A stretch of DNA of 32,237 nt, from assembly GCA_900550145.1 (NCBI GenBank), contig URRF01000016.1:1-32237 (forward strand), written 5' to 3'. Under the pieces are notes generated by a model. That model worked only from the letters and a program-made list of their open reading frames with translations, ran no database searches and was not told the origin of the DNA. The DNA comes from an uncultured Mollicutes bacterium (GTDB lineage Bacteria; Bacillota_I; Bacilli_A; RF39; UBA660). Shown piece after piece: positions 24,002-32,017 of the stretch; positions within the stretch are counted from its first letter, which is position 1, and each line of letters opens with the position of its first letter. Both the position numbers and the translations under genes were made by a program.

Positions 24002-24814
24002 CTATGGTATTGAAATATACCATATATGTGGATGATTTCCAGGTTCTACAACTCCATAAACATGGAAGTGTGGATAATATCCCCTTTTATTAAAATGAAC
24101 ATCATCATGATAATAATGTGAATTTTGTTTTTCTGCGGCTAAAATTGCTACTTTCTCTGCATCAGCTTTAGTATCACACATAACACTCTTATAATTTTCT
24201 TGTACAGCAATAGCCGATTCCTCTATAGTTAATCTATATGATCTATATACATCTCCTGCATATACCCAAGCCCTTGTACATGGCTTAGACTGCTTATTAC
24301 TTTCATTTGATTTTTTCACGCTATCTTTTGGCAATACAGTAGATTTTACTTGTTCTTTTACTTGTTCTTCAACTTTTACTTTTTTTCTTTCAACTGCTGA
24401 AATAACATCACTAGCAACAGATTTTAATGCTAGTGTTGCAACCTTAGTAAGACAAATAGCAACTGCACACCCAACAACATATTTAAAGACAGTGAGTGCA
24501 GCAGGAAGTGCAATAGCAAAATTTCCATTAAGATCAATAAATGAAACTGGATTATTATTAGAATATACAAACAAATTATAAGTCATAATTTCGTAGTCTC
24601 TACCAAATTCAGTATCAGCATTTATAAATCTACCAAATGTTGGACTATAATATCTACTATTTAAATAATATAAATTTGTTTCTTTATCATAATAATAACT
24701 TCTATATCTAAATGGATTTATATTAGCAATATGGTCAATATTATTAACATCATTTCCATTACCATCAGTATATTTTAAATATGAAATTTCTTCAATTATT
24801 TCTGTCTTAAAGGT
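24002..24814 (-). pseudogene. 5'-truncated Rhs core fragment with His-rich toxin-like C-terminus
   Basis: The frame is open from 24814 (TAA at 24815-24817) to 24002, 271 codons. It contains the end of the Rhs core (ANINPFRYRSYYYDKETNLYYL, NSRYYSPTFGRFINAD, YNLFVYSNNNPVSFIDLNG), a hydrophobic stretch, a Lys/Glu/Val linker and about 90 C-terminal residues with NSHYYHDDVHFNKRGYYPHFH and NHPHIWY. Such a His-rich close is seen in several Rhs C-termini and may be a metal-dependent nuclease or other enzyme; this is not established. The first ATG (24584-24586) lies inside the core and has no ribosome binding site. The fragment is cut off close to the right boundary of the island, 40 bases from the 60-bp repeat. 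Confidence 0.72.
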
Positions 24815-24853
24815 TTAGGAAGATTTTACTTTCTAAAAAATGTTTAAGTTGAG

Positions 24854-24913
24854 AATATAATCTAAAATTTTTGTCAATAATTTTGCTTAACATATCTATA
24901 TGATTTTTTAGTA
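24854..24913. repeat. 60-bp direct repeat, copy at the 3' end of the phosphoesterase gene
   Basis: Identical to 20540-20599. It covers the last 40 bases of the phosphoesterase reading frame (24874-24913) and 20 bases downstream. This is the arrangement of an element inserted at the 3' end of a gene with the end duplicated. Confidence 0.92.
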
Positions 24914-25776
24914 TCACATTTTTTATTAGTAACGTTTATTATATTTATCGGAATTGGATATATAATATTAGCCCATCTTATTAAAGGCGTAACTGTAACA
25001 TGAAACTTTATCATACCAGCAGATATCGATAAAATATTATTATCAATTATAATACCCCTTGCCATCTTAGGAAACAATTTCTTACCAGGAGATATTATAC
25101 CTATATCATTATCAAATATCTCATCTATTATAGGCGGAACTACACCATTATGCATATGACCTGTTAATATCAAATCATAACAATTAAATTTTTCCTTTAC
25201 TGATTTTTCACTTAATCTAAGTGGCGAATGCATCATACATATCTTAAGCTTATTTTCATTTATTTCGTTTACCCTATTTTTATTTATTTCATCTAATAAT
25301 AATTTAACACTTTCTTTTTTATATTTATAATAATACTCATAAGATAAAGTAAAGCCATAAACATATATATTTTTATCAGAATAAGCTTCATTATCAAGTA
25401 CATATACATTATTTATACTTCTTATCCTATTCCAAAAATCTTTATTATAATATTTAACTAATTTATGCTTATTTCTTAAAAATATATCATGATTACCAAG
25501 TGATATAAGTATTACAGATAACTTACTTAATTTTTTTATCCATTCAATTAAATATTTAGAATTAATATCACTTTCTACTACATTATTCGAATCAATTAAA
25601 TCACCTGTTATACATATATAATTAGTTTTATAATTTTTTATAATATTATATAATTTCTCTAATCTACTACTATCTTTTAACCCAGAATAATGTATATCAC
25701 TAATATGCATTATTTTTATATCTTCTGCTACATTCTTATTATAGAAACTAATATTTACTTCCTTATATTTCTTAAT
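24874..25776 (-). CDS. Metallophosphoesterase, apparent ATT start
   Basis: A calcineurin-type phosphoesterase of about 300 residues with all family motifs: MHISDIHYSG (motif I), CITGDLID (II), SLGNHDIF (III), MMHSPL (IV) and TGHMHNG (V). The first ATG is 25710, but that begins right at motif I, and the frame upstream encodes a plausible family N-terminus (KKYKEVNISFYNKNVAEDIKI). Within it the only well-placed start is ATT at 25774-25776, 8 bases after GGAGG of AAAGGAGGG and one base after the stop of the upstream gene. No ATG, GTG or TTG is available there. The 3' end is duplicated at 20540. A weak membrane-associating stretch (LIRWANIIYPIPINIINV) lies near the C-terminus. Substrate unknown; it is a paralogue of the protein at 14212. 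Confidence 0.85.
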   Translation of the reverse strand: MKKYKEVNISFYNKNVAEDIKIMHISDIHYSGLKDSSRLEKLYNIIKNYKTNYICITGDLIDSNNVVESDINSKYLIEWIKKLSKLSVILISLGNHDIFLRNKHKLVKYYNKDFWNRIRSINNVYVLDNEAYSDKNIYVYGFTLSYEYYYKYKKESVKLLLDEINKNRVNEINENKLKICMMHSPLRLSEKSVKEKFNCYDLILTGHMHNGVVPPIIDEIFDNDIGIISPGKKLFPKMARGIIIDNNILSISAGMIKFHVTVTPLIRWANIIYPIPINIINVTNKKCDTKKSYRYVKQNY

Positions 25777-25777
25777 A

Positions 25778-26575
25778 CTATATCCCTCCTTTAAATCTCT
25801 TTATATAACCACATCTTTTACATAATTCACTTACTAATATATTATTATTAAATCCATTTACTATTTTTCTATAATTATTACTTTTTAATACACTTTCCAA
25901 ATCACTTTCAAATATATTTCCCAACTTATTATATCCATCATTATCAAGACAACAAGGTACTAAAGTACCATCAACTAATATAGCAAGTTGATTCTTTCCA
26001 CCCTTACATGTTCCATATTTACTTATTTCATCAATATTTATATCTGGCCAAGAAAATAATACATCCCTATCTAAAAATACATTATCCCCAAGCGTAAACC
26101 TTTTATCATTTGTAATATTTTTATTATAATGTCTTTCTAATAATTTCAATATATCACTATTATCTTTATTATTCCACAATCTTAAAGATATATATGAATC
26201 ACTTATCTTATCTATTACATATAATATTTCTTCTATCTCATCTAACGAATCAAAACTATGTAAACTTATGTTTAATTGCCTAATTTTATTATTAACAATT
26301 ATATCTAATTTATCTTTTAATATTCTTGCATTAGTAGTTATATTTACATTTAAATTATAACTATTTGCTATTTTTAATATCTTATCAAGTTCAGGATGAA
26401 TTAAAGGTTCACCCTTTACATGCAAATATATATAGCTTGTATATCCCTTTATTTTTTCCATAATTAAAGTAAATTCATCTACACTCATAAACTTCTTTTT
26501 TCTATTGGTATGAGGACAAAAATCACAATTCAAATTACAAACATTTGTGATTTCTATATATATTCTATTAAACAT
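25778..26575 (-). CDS. Radical SAM protein with SPASM-like C-terminus
   Basis: A 265-residue radical SAM enzyme. The cluster motif CNLNCDFC is at about 13-20, HVKGEPLIHPEL corresponds to the GEP/SAM-binding region, and a second Cys-rich part (YGTCKGG near 195, PCCLD near 213, ELCKRCGY near 256) fits an auxiliary Fe-S cluster as in SPASM/twitch enzymes. Such enzymes modify peptides or act as maturases; no precursor peptide gene is seen beside it. ATG 26573-26575 is chosen over a TTG one codon earlier. It overlaps the end of recG and is followed after one base by the phosphoesterase, so recG, this gene and the phosphoesterase form one operon. Confidence 0.85.
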   Translation of the reverse strand: MFNRIYIEITNVCNLNCDFCPHTNRKKKFMSVDEFTLIMEKIKGYTSYIYLHVKGEPLIHPELDKILKIANSYNLNVNITTNARILKDKLDIIVNNKIRQLNISLHSFDSLDEIEEILYVIDKISDSYISLRLWNNKDNSDILKLLERHYNKNITNDKRFTLGDNVFLDRDVLFSWPDINIDEISKYGTCKGGKNQLAILVDGTLVPCCLDNDGYNKLGNIFESDLESVLKSNNYRKIVNGFNNNILVSELCKRCGYIKRFKGGI

Positions 26576-28538
26576 CAACTAAATTTAAACTCCTATACAT
26601 CTCTTTTTTTATATCTTCATAATTGTCCAAATTACCACTTCCTAAAAATTCTTGACTATCTTTTTTTGCTTGCAATAATATCTTAAAATCTTTCCTCAAA
26701 TCAGCTATTTTAAAATTCAAATCACCACTTTGTTTCACACCAAATAAATCCCCAGAACCCCTTAATTTAAAGTCCTCCTCACTAATAGTAAATCCATCAC
26801 TAACTCTTTGCATTATTTTATTCCTTTCATTATTCTTATTTCCAATTAAAATACAATAAGAATCAAAATCATTTCTTCCAACCCTACCTCTTAACTGATG
26901 AAGAGTAGAAAGCCCAAACAATTCTGAATTGTGAATAACAATCATAGTAGCATTCTTAACATCCACACCCACTTCTATTACAGTTGTACTTATAAGTATA
27001 TCTATCTGCTTATCTATAAATTTTTTCATTACATCATCTTTATCCTTTGGTTTTAATTTACCATGAAGCATACCTATATTGTAATTTTTAAACGCAAGAG
27101 AATATTGTCTCACAAGTGTAGTAACACTATCATTATTTTCACCATCTATTAAAGGCGCTACTACATAAATTTGATGTTTTTTATCAAGTTCTTTCTTTAT
27201 CATATAAAGAACATCCTTTATCTCACTTTCATCCTTTAATATAGTTAAAACCTTTTTCCTACCAACAGGCATTGTCTTAATTATGCTTATATCCATATCA
27301 CCATATATTGTAAGTGCATAAGTTCTCGGAATAGGAGTTGCACTTAAATAAAGTATATCTGGCATAATTCCTTTGTTTTTTAAATTATTCCTTTGATTTA
27401 CACCAAATCTATGTTGTTCATCAGTAACAACAAGTCCTAAATTACTAAAATTTACATCATCTTGGATTATCGCATGCGTCCCTATTATAAAATCTATCTC
27501 ATTATTTTCTAACCTTTTATTAATTTCCTCCTTCTTCTTCTTTGAAATACTACCAGTTAATAACTCAACATTAACATCACCAAACATTTTCTTAAAATTT
27601 ACATAATGTTGCATTGCAAGTATCTCAGTAGGTGCCATAAGTGCACACTGATAATTCGACTTAATCATCCCATATATTGCAATAAATGCAACTATAGTTT
27701 TACCACTACCTACATCTCCCTCTAATAACCTACTCATCTTTTTATCACTATTTAAATCATTTATTATTTCATACAACGATGTATTTTGATCAGGTGTAAG
27801 ATTATAAGGAAGATTCTTTACCACATTATCTATCAAAGATACATCAACATTTTTATTATAACTTTTAGATATTTCTGAATTATAACTTTTAAGCATATTT
27901 ATCTTAAGCATAAACATAAATAACTCTTCATACTTAAGACGAATCATAGCTTTTTTTAAAATAGAAATATCCTTTGGATTATGTATATTAATAAGTGAAT
28001 CATACTTATTCAAAAAAGAATACATATTTTTAATATAATCTGGAATATAATCTATTACTAATGGATGAGTTGATAACGCATTATTTATAATAGTATGAAA
28101 ATTTTTTTTATTAAGTCCATCACACGTACTATAAAAAGGAATTATTTTAGGTGTTGTTAAATCAATATTAAATAATATATCAGATACAGTTAATGTATTA
28201 CTCTTATCATTATATTTTCCAATTAAAACTATTTTTTTACCAATAGTAAGATTATTTTTCATAAACCCTCTATTAAATATCACTACCTTAATTATTTTAT
28301 TTAAAGCATTCACATTAAACTGCATTTTATTCATATTAGATTTAATTCTATAAACACTTGGTATTGTCTCAACAATCCCTTCAATTATAACCTTTTCACT
28401 ATTAAGATTTGTTCTTTTTAACAAATCATATCTATAAGGATAATATGTAATTAAATCATTAATCGTATAAATATTTAATTTATTTAAAAGTAACAAAGTT
28501 TTATCTCCTACTCCCTTTAATTGTAATAAATCATCCAC
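26568..28538 (-). CDS. recG: ATP-dependent DNA helicase RecG
   Basis: A 656-residue branched-DNA helicase that regresses stalled replication forks. The N-terminal wedge (OB fold) spans about 1-200. The helicase core has Walker A LLEGDVGSGKT near 275, DEQHRFG in motif II, LSATPIPRT in motif III and the C-terminal motif QLRGRVGR, followed by the RecG-specific LRGSGDLFGVKQSG. The start is GTG at 28536-28538 (VDDLLQLKGVG), with GGTGG about 7 bases before. A TATAAT box at 28558-28563 places transcription start near 28551, which excludes the longer frame to 28601. Confidence 0.95.
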   Translation of the reverse strand: MDDLLQLKGVGDKTLLLLNKLNIYTINDLITYYPYRYDLLKRTNLNSEKVIIEGIVETIPSVYRIKSNMNKMQFNVNALNKIIKVVIFNRGFMKNNLTIGKKIVLIGKYNDKSNTLTVSDILFNIDLTTPKIIPFYSTCDGLNKKNFHTIINNALSTHPLVIDYIPDYIKNMYSFLNKYDSLINIHNPKDISILKKAMIRLKYEELFMFMLKINMLKSYNSEISKSYNKNVDVSLIDNVVKNLPYNLTPDQNTSLYEIINDLNSDKKMSRLLEGDVGSGKTIVAFIAIYGMIKSNYQCALMAPTEILAMQHYVNFKKMFGDVNVELLTGSISKKKKEEINKRLENNEIDFIIGTHAIIQDDVNFSNLGLVVTDEQHRFGVNQRNNLKNKGIMPDILYLSATPIPRTYALTIYGDMDISIIKTMPVGRKKVLTILKDESEIKDVLYMIKKELDKKHQIYVVAPLIDGENNDSVTTLVRQYSLAFKNYNIGMLHGKLKPKDKDDVMKKFIDKQIDILISTTVIEVGVDVKNATMIVIHNSELFGLSTLHQLRGRVGRNDFDSYCILIGNKNNERNKIMQRVSDGFTISEEDFKLRGSGDLFGVKQSGDLNFKIADLRKDFKILLQAKKDSQEFLGSGNLDNYEDIKKEMYRSLNLVDV

Positions 28539-28557
28539 AGAATCACCACCCAAAACA

Positions 28558-28587
28558 ATTATATCAAAATATTTAAAATATTTGTAA
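28558..28587 (-). promoter_or_regulatory. Promoter of the recG operon
   Basis: On the minus strand TATAAT (28558-28563) is preceded by a TTTACA-like -35 about 19 bases upstream. The leader to the GTG start is only about 13 bases. Confidence 0.5.
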
Positions 28588-28594
28588 AAAATTG

Positions 28595-28623
28595 TTGACA
28601 ACTGACCACTTTATAAGTATTAT
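28595..28623 (+). promoter_or_regulatory. Strong promoter of a plus-strand small RNA
   Basis: TTGACA (28595-28600), 17-base spacer, TATTAT (28618-28623): a near-consensus sigma-70 promoter in the divergent direction from recG. Both hexamers and the spacing equal those of the small-RNA promoter at 20535-20563. Confidence 0.7.
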
Positions 28624-28629
28624 AACAAA

Positions 28630-28768
28630 TACCAATCCAAATTATTGGATTGGCTGCTAGTATCACACTAGCCAACCCCTTTTTATTCTTTTTGAGGTCG
28701 CTTCTCAGGGGGTCGGCCTCTAGTGAAATTATTAAAAGCACATTTAACTAATGTGCTTTTTTATTTTT
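28630..28768 (+). ncRNA. Candidate structured small RNA between recG and the glycosyltransferase gene
   Basis: A plus-strand unit of about 139 nt in a region where both neighbours are on the minus strand. It has a strong promoter just upstream and a terminator at its end. Stems: CCAATCCAA/TTGGATTGG (a 9-bp hairpin), a GGCTGCTAGT/ACTAGCC hairpin, a CCCC...GGGG pairing that encloses TGAG/CTCA, and a GAGG...CCTC pairing that would cross the CCCC/GGGG pairing, giving a possible pseudoknot. It contains no convincing small protein. I do not recognise a family; SRP, tmRNA, RNase P, 6S and T-box signatures are absent. An alternative is a palindromic intergenic repeat. Confidence 0.6.
28734..28760. 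terminator. Terminator of the small RNA, also serving the glycosyltransferase gene
   Basis: AAAAGCACATT (28734-28744) pairs perfectly with AATGTGCTTTT (28750-28760), loop of 5. On the plus strand a T-rich tract follows to 28770; on the minus strand the tract is weaker. The stop codon of the glycosyltransferase (28748-28750) lies in the loop. Confidence 0.8.
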
Positions 28769-29893
28769 ATCTAACATCTTTTTATATACATTTATTGCAA
28801 TATTAGCTACATTTTCTCTTGAATACTTTAAAGAAACACTTCTTAAATAATTCACATCATATTTATCCAACTTTTTACTAACACGCTCTATTGCATCACA
28901 CATACCCTCTATATCATGAGCATCAAAAAATTCACCACATTTACTATCAATATATTCTAAAGGCCCTTTACACCTAGAACTTACCAACACCAAACCAGAC
29001 GCAAGTGCTTCAACTCCTGGTATACAAAATGTTTCAGTATCACTTGCAATCAAATATATATCATTATTTGCTAATATAGAAGATACCTCTTCCTTACTCT
29101 TTCTTCCAGTAAAAGTAACATAATCATTAAGTTTTAAATTACCTACCATCTCTTTTAAATATTCCATTAAATATCCATCACCAACCATATCAAGATGAAC
29201 ATTCATATTTCTCTTATGCACCAATACATCCACACATTTTATTATATCATCTAAATTCTTACCATTCCTAAATCCAGCCACAACCACTAAACGTAAAGTA
29301 GCTCCCCTTTTATACCTTTTTTTATTAAATACACCCACATCTACTATATTAGGAATTATCTCACAACAAGAAAGAGACAACTCATCTTTCATATATCTAC
29401 TAACTGTACTAAATAAAGTATTTGATAAAACATAATCACCAAACTCTTTATTATCTCCTTTAAAATATTGATAATAATTAGAAGAATGTTCAGTAACTAA
29501 TACTGGTATATTATACTTTTTACCCAATTTTGCACATGCATAGCCAGCTGGCAAAGTAACCTCAGCATGTATAACATCTGGAAACTTATTATCTTTCAAA
29601 TACTTCTTAAAACTCTTCTCTAGTTTTCTTGCATATAATCTCATTTGTAATTTAGGAAATATTTTACCAATATCAAGCATCTTAAATTTATATACTTTAT
29701 ATGTTCCTAAATCATCTATTTCTAATTTTTTCATAAACGGATATTTAAACACATAACTAAGACCAATTCTATAAATATATAACATATTAGTATTAACATA
29801 ATCAGATATCGCACTCGCAAATTCCTTATGATAAATTCCTAATAATTCATCATTCCCCTCAGGATACCAAGAAGGCACAATCAAAACATTCAT
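28748..29893 (-). CDS. Glycosyltransferase, GT4 family
   Basis: A 381-residue GT-B-fold glycosyltransferase without membrane helices. The C-terminal donor-binding half shows GDGYLMEYLKEMV, VTFTGRKSKEEVSSIL, and the GT4 motif in FCIPGVEALASGL (Glu-x7-Glu replaced at the first position in part). The N-terminal half has an acceptor-side HSSNYYQYFKG stretch. It would transfer a sugar from a nucleotide donor to a lipid or polysaccharide of the envelope. It overlaps the flippase gene by 4 bases (ATGA), so the two are translationally coupled, suggesting that sugar transfer and lipid-linked precursor export act in one pathway. Donor and acceptor are unknown. Confidence 0.88.
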   Translation of the reverse strand: MNVLIVPSWYPEGNDELLGIYHKEFASAISDYVNTNMLYIYRIGLSYVFKYPFMKKLEIDDLGTYKVYKFKMLDIGKIFPKLQMRLYARKLEKSFKKYLKDNKFPDVIHAEVTLPAGYACAKLGKKYNIPVLVTEHSSNYYQYFKGDNKEFGDYVLSNTLFSTVSRYMKDELSLSCCEIIPNIVDVGVFNKKRYKRGATLRLVVVAGFRNGKNLDDIIKCVDVLVHKRNMNVHLDMVGDGYLMEYLKEMVGNLKLNDYVTFTGRKSKEEVSSILANNDIYLIASDTETFCIPGVEALASGLVLVSSRCKGPLEYIDSKCGEFFDAHDIEGMCDAIERVSKKLDKYDVNYLRSVSLKYSRENVANIAINVYKKMLDKNKKAH

Positions 29894-31533
29894 ACATTTT
29901 CCTTACCTTTCTTAATAAATTTATTTTTTAACTTAGAAAAATAATTATCACCTAATATTTGATTTAATAGCTTGAACTTACTTGATACATAAAAATATGT
30001 AAATCCACCAACCACTGTATATATAACAATAGTTATAATTGCAGATAATACAGTCACATTATCAAAATAAATTAATTTTAATAAACTAAGTACCACAAGC
30101 ATTGCACTTAAAGATACCATCACTTTTAAAGTATAAGGAAATAATTCCATATAACTAAAATTATATTTTTTACTTAAAACTCCTAATACACCAATTAACA
30201 CAATTAATATAGATAAAACATCAGTTATAATTGGACCATAATATGCAGGAGCCCCAACATAACTTAATAAATACATCATTGGAACATTTAAAACAAGCTT
30301 AATAACAAAACTTATTATTAAAGATCCAATAGTTATTTTCGATTGATTCATAGATTGAGTAATCGTAGTCAAAGTTGTAAATAAACCATATAAAATAACT
30401 TGTAATATATAATATTTAAATATACTAGTACTTAACTCATCTACTCCATAAAAAACGTGCCAAATAGGTAAAGATAAAAAGCTCATACCAATCGCCATAG
30501 GAACAGTTAAATATATAAGCATTTTAAATGTTAAATTTATTTTATCATTAATGTCCTTAAAATCACCTTTAGTATAACTTCCTACTACATTAGGAATCAA
30601 ACTAGACGTAATACCTATTGAAATAGATACAACTATCATATTAAGTTTAGAACCCCAAGTACTTATTACACCTATTGTTGTTTCTGCAACTTCTGCACTA
30701 AAACCAATACTAGTAAGTGTCTTTACTACTGTAAAAGTATCAACAACATTATAAGCAGACTGAAGCATCGAAATAATTACAAATGGAATTGCATATACAA
30801 CAATCTTTTTTATAAGCATTTTATTAGTAACTTTTGCCTCTTCATCTGTAATTTCTGCCTCTTCATTATTTTTTAATATTGGCAAAGATTTCTTCTTCAA
30901 ATATACATAAGACACAAAAGCACCAACAGAAGCTCCTAAAACTGCAACATAAACAGCATTCTCAACATCTAAATTAAATACCTTAACCGTTATATAACTA
31001 CCACATATAATAACCAATACCCTAACAAATTGTTCAATAATACCAGATATACTTCCTTCTCTTAAATATCTATTCCCTATAAAATAGCCCTTTAAAATAC
31101 TCAATCTAGGAACTACTAAAAGAGCAAGTGAAACAACCTTTATAGCAATAGATACACTCTCTACCGTATTCCCTCCAGTTACCCCACCAATTATACCTTT
31201 TGCAATAAGATCAGAAAATAAAAACATTATACAAAAACTAATTATTCCTATAAACGATAACATCTTTTTTGCAATATTATAAGATTTGTCTTTTAAATAT
31301 TTAAAAGACAAAGTATCATACTCACTAATAATCTTTGCTATAGCAGAAGGAATACCTACTGTTGATAAATTAAGGAACACAGCATATATTGAATAAGCAT
31401 AACTATAAAGTGCTCCTCCCTTTGAACCAATAATTTTATAAAATGGAATTACATAAACTAATCCCAATATCTTACATACAATTAAACATAAGGTGGATAT
31501 GATTGCACCATCAATAAAATTTTTCTTTTTCAT
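29890..31533 (-). CDS. MurJ-like lipid-linked precursor flippase (YtgP/SpoVB type)
   Basis: A 547-residue membrane protein of about 14 helices in the MOP/MVF superfamily. The start IDGAIISTLCLIVCKILGLVYVIPFYKIIG and the GALYSYAYSIYAVFLNLSTVGIPSAIAKIISEY stretch are typical of the YtgP branch, which in B. subtilis exports lipid II (MurJ). A cytoplasmic loop near 218-240 is acidic. Length is as in YtgP (about 544). SpoVB or a polysaccharide-repeat flippase are alternatives, given the coupled glycosyltransferase. AGGAG precedes the ATG, and an extended -10 (TGTTATAAT) is at 31571-31579. Confidence 0.85.
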   Translation of the reverse strand: MKKKNFIDGAIISTLCLIVCKILGLVYVIPFYKIIGSKGGALYSYAYSIYAVFLNLSTVGIPSAIAKIISEYDTLSFKYLKDKSYNIAKKMLSFIGIISFCIMFLFSDLIAKGIIGGVTGGNTVESVSIAIKVVSLALLVVPRLSILKGYFIGNRYLREGSISGIIEQFVRVLVIICGSYITVKVFNLDVENAVYVAVLGASVGAFVSYVYLKKKSLPILKNNEEAEITDEEAKVTNKMLIKKIVVYAIPFVIISMLQSAYNVVDTFTVVKTLTSIGFSAEVAETTIGVISTWGSKLNMIVVSISIGITSSLIPNVVGSYTKGDFKDINDKINLTFKMLIYLTVPMAIGMSFLSLPIWHVFYGVDELSTSIFKYYILQVILYGLFTTLTTITQSMNQSKITIGSLIISFVIKLVLNVPMMYLLSYVGAPAYYGPIITDVLSILIVLIGVLGVLSKKYNFSYMELFPYTLKVMVSLSAMLVVLSLLKLIYFDNVTVLSAIITIVIYTVVGGFTYFYVSSKFKLLNQILGDNYFSKLKNKFIKKGKENV

Positions 31534-31570
31534 AAATAATATCTCCTATGATAATCTATTAATATTCTTA

Positions 31571-31579
31571 ATTATAACA
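31571..31579 (-). promoter_or_regulatory. Promoter of the flippase-glycosyltransferase operon
   Basis: The minus strand has an extended -10, TGTTATAAT, with TATAAT at 31571-31576. A good -35 is not seen. It lies directly after the terminator of the tRNA cluster. Confidence 0.5.
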
Positions 31580-31595
31580 TATAAAACAAAATAAA

Positions 31596-31614
31596 ACAGC
31601 ATATTTTATGCTGT
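31596..31614 (-). terminator. Terminator of the tRNA cluster
   Basis: ACAGCATA (31596-31603) and TATGCTGT (31607-31614) form an 8-bp stem with a 3-base loop; the minus strand continues with T-rich DNA. It follows tRNA-Glu(CTC) by 10 bases. Confidence 0.75.
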
Positions 31615-31624
31615 AACAAACACT

Positions 31625-31700
31625 TGGTAGCCAGTATGGGACTTGAACCCATGTATGTCACCTTGAGAGGGTGATGTGTTAACCGCTTCACCAACTGGCC
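31625..31700 (-). tRNA. tRNA-Glu (CTC)
   Basis: A complete cloverleaf with encoded CCA (76 nt). The acceptor stem GGCCAGT/ACTGGCT is paired with one G-U, and the T-loop GGTTCAAGTCC is normal. The anticodon loop reads CTCTCAA, giving CTC. Its body closely resembles the Glu(TTC) gene upstream, so it is probably a diverged duplicate. Confidence 0.93.
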
Positions 31701-32017
31701 AAATAACAAAATAATTTTAACAAAAATATAACAATAATGCAATACCTAATAAATAAAAATTCACATCTAAAAACGTGATTTTACCATAAATATGTAAGCC
31801 CATTGACAGCCCTTTAATATGTCAACCATCTTTATAACTATTACTTACCCGTAGATGGAGCTTCATATTCTTTTGCACTTCTCTTGTATCACATCAGCTA
31901 ACGACTTGATTATACAAGAAAGGAAATGGCTGAAACTACTGATAAATACTTTTAAAAATTGTTTCGGAGTATAAAATAAAACAAACCTTTAAAATAAAGA
32001 TCTGTCATACACTAATA
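31701..32017. other. Spacer between two tRNA-Glu genes with several hairpins, no gene
   Basis: About 317 bases with no open frame with a ribosome binding site. Inverted repeats: TTGACA 31803-31808 with TGTCAA 31820-31825; CCATCT 31826-31831 with AGATGG 31853-31858; TCTTGTAT 31882-31889 with ATACAAGA 31912-31919. The first two are adjacent and the third has a 22-base loop. On the minus strand a TCAC/GTGA hairpin followed by a T-rich run (about 31755-31780) could end a transcript. The region may hold a structured RNA or be a processed spacer of the tRNA transcript. Confidence 0.4.

Noticed and set aside
28539..28601. Longer N-terminus for RecG
   Set aside because: The predicted start of transcription (about 28551) and the ribosome binding site support GTG at 28538; the extension would also overlap the divergent small-RNA promoter.
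28624..28745. T-box, riboswitch or SRP RNA in the recG / glycosyltransferase spacer
   Set aside because: No T-box antiterminator motif, no SRP core motif, and no plus-strand gene downstream to control; kept only as an unassigned small RNA.
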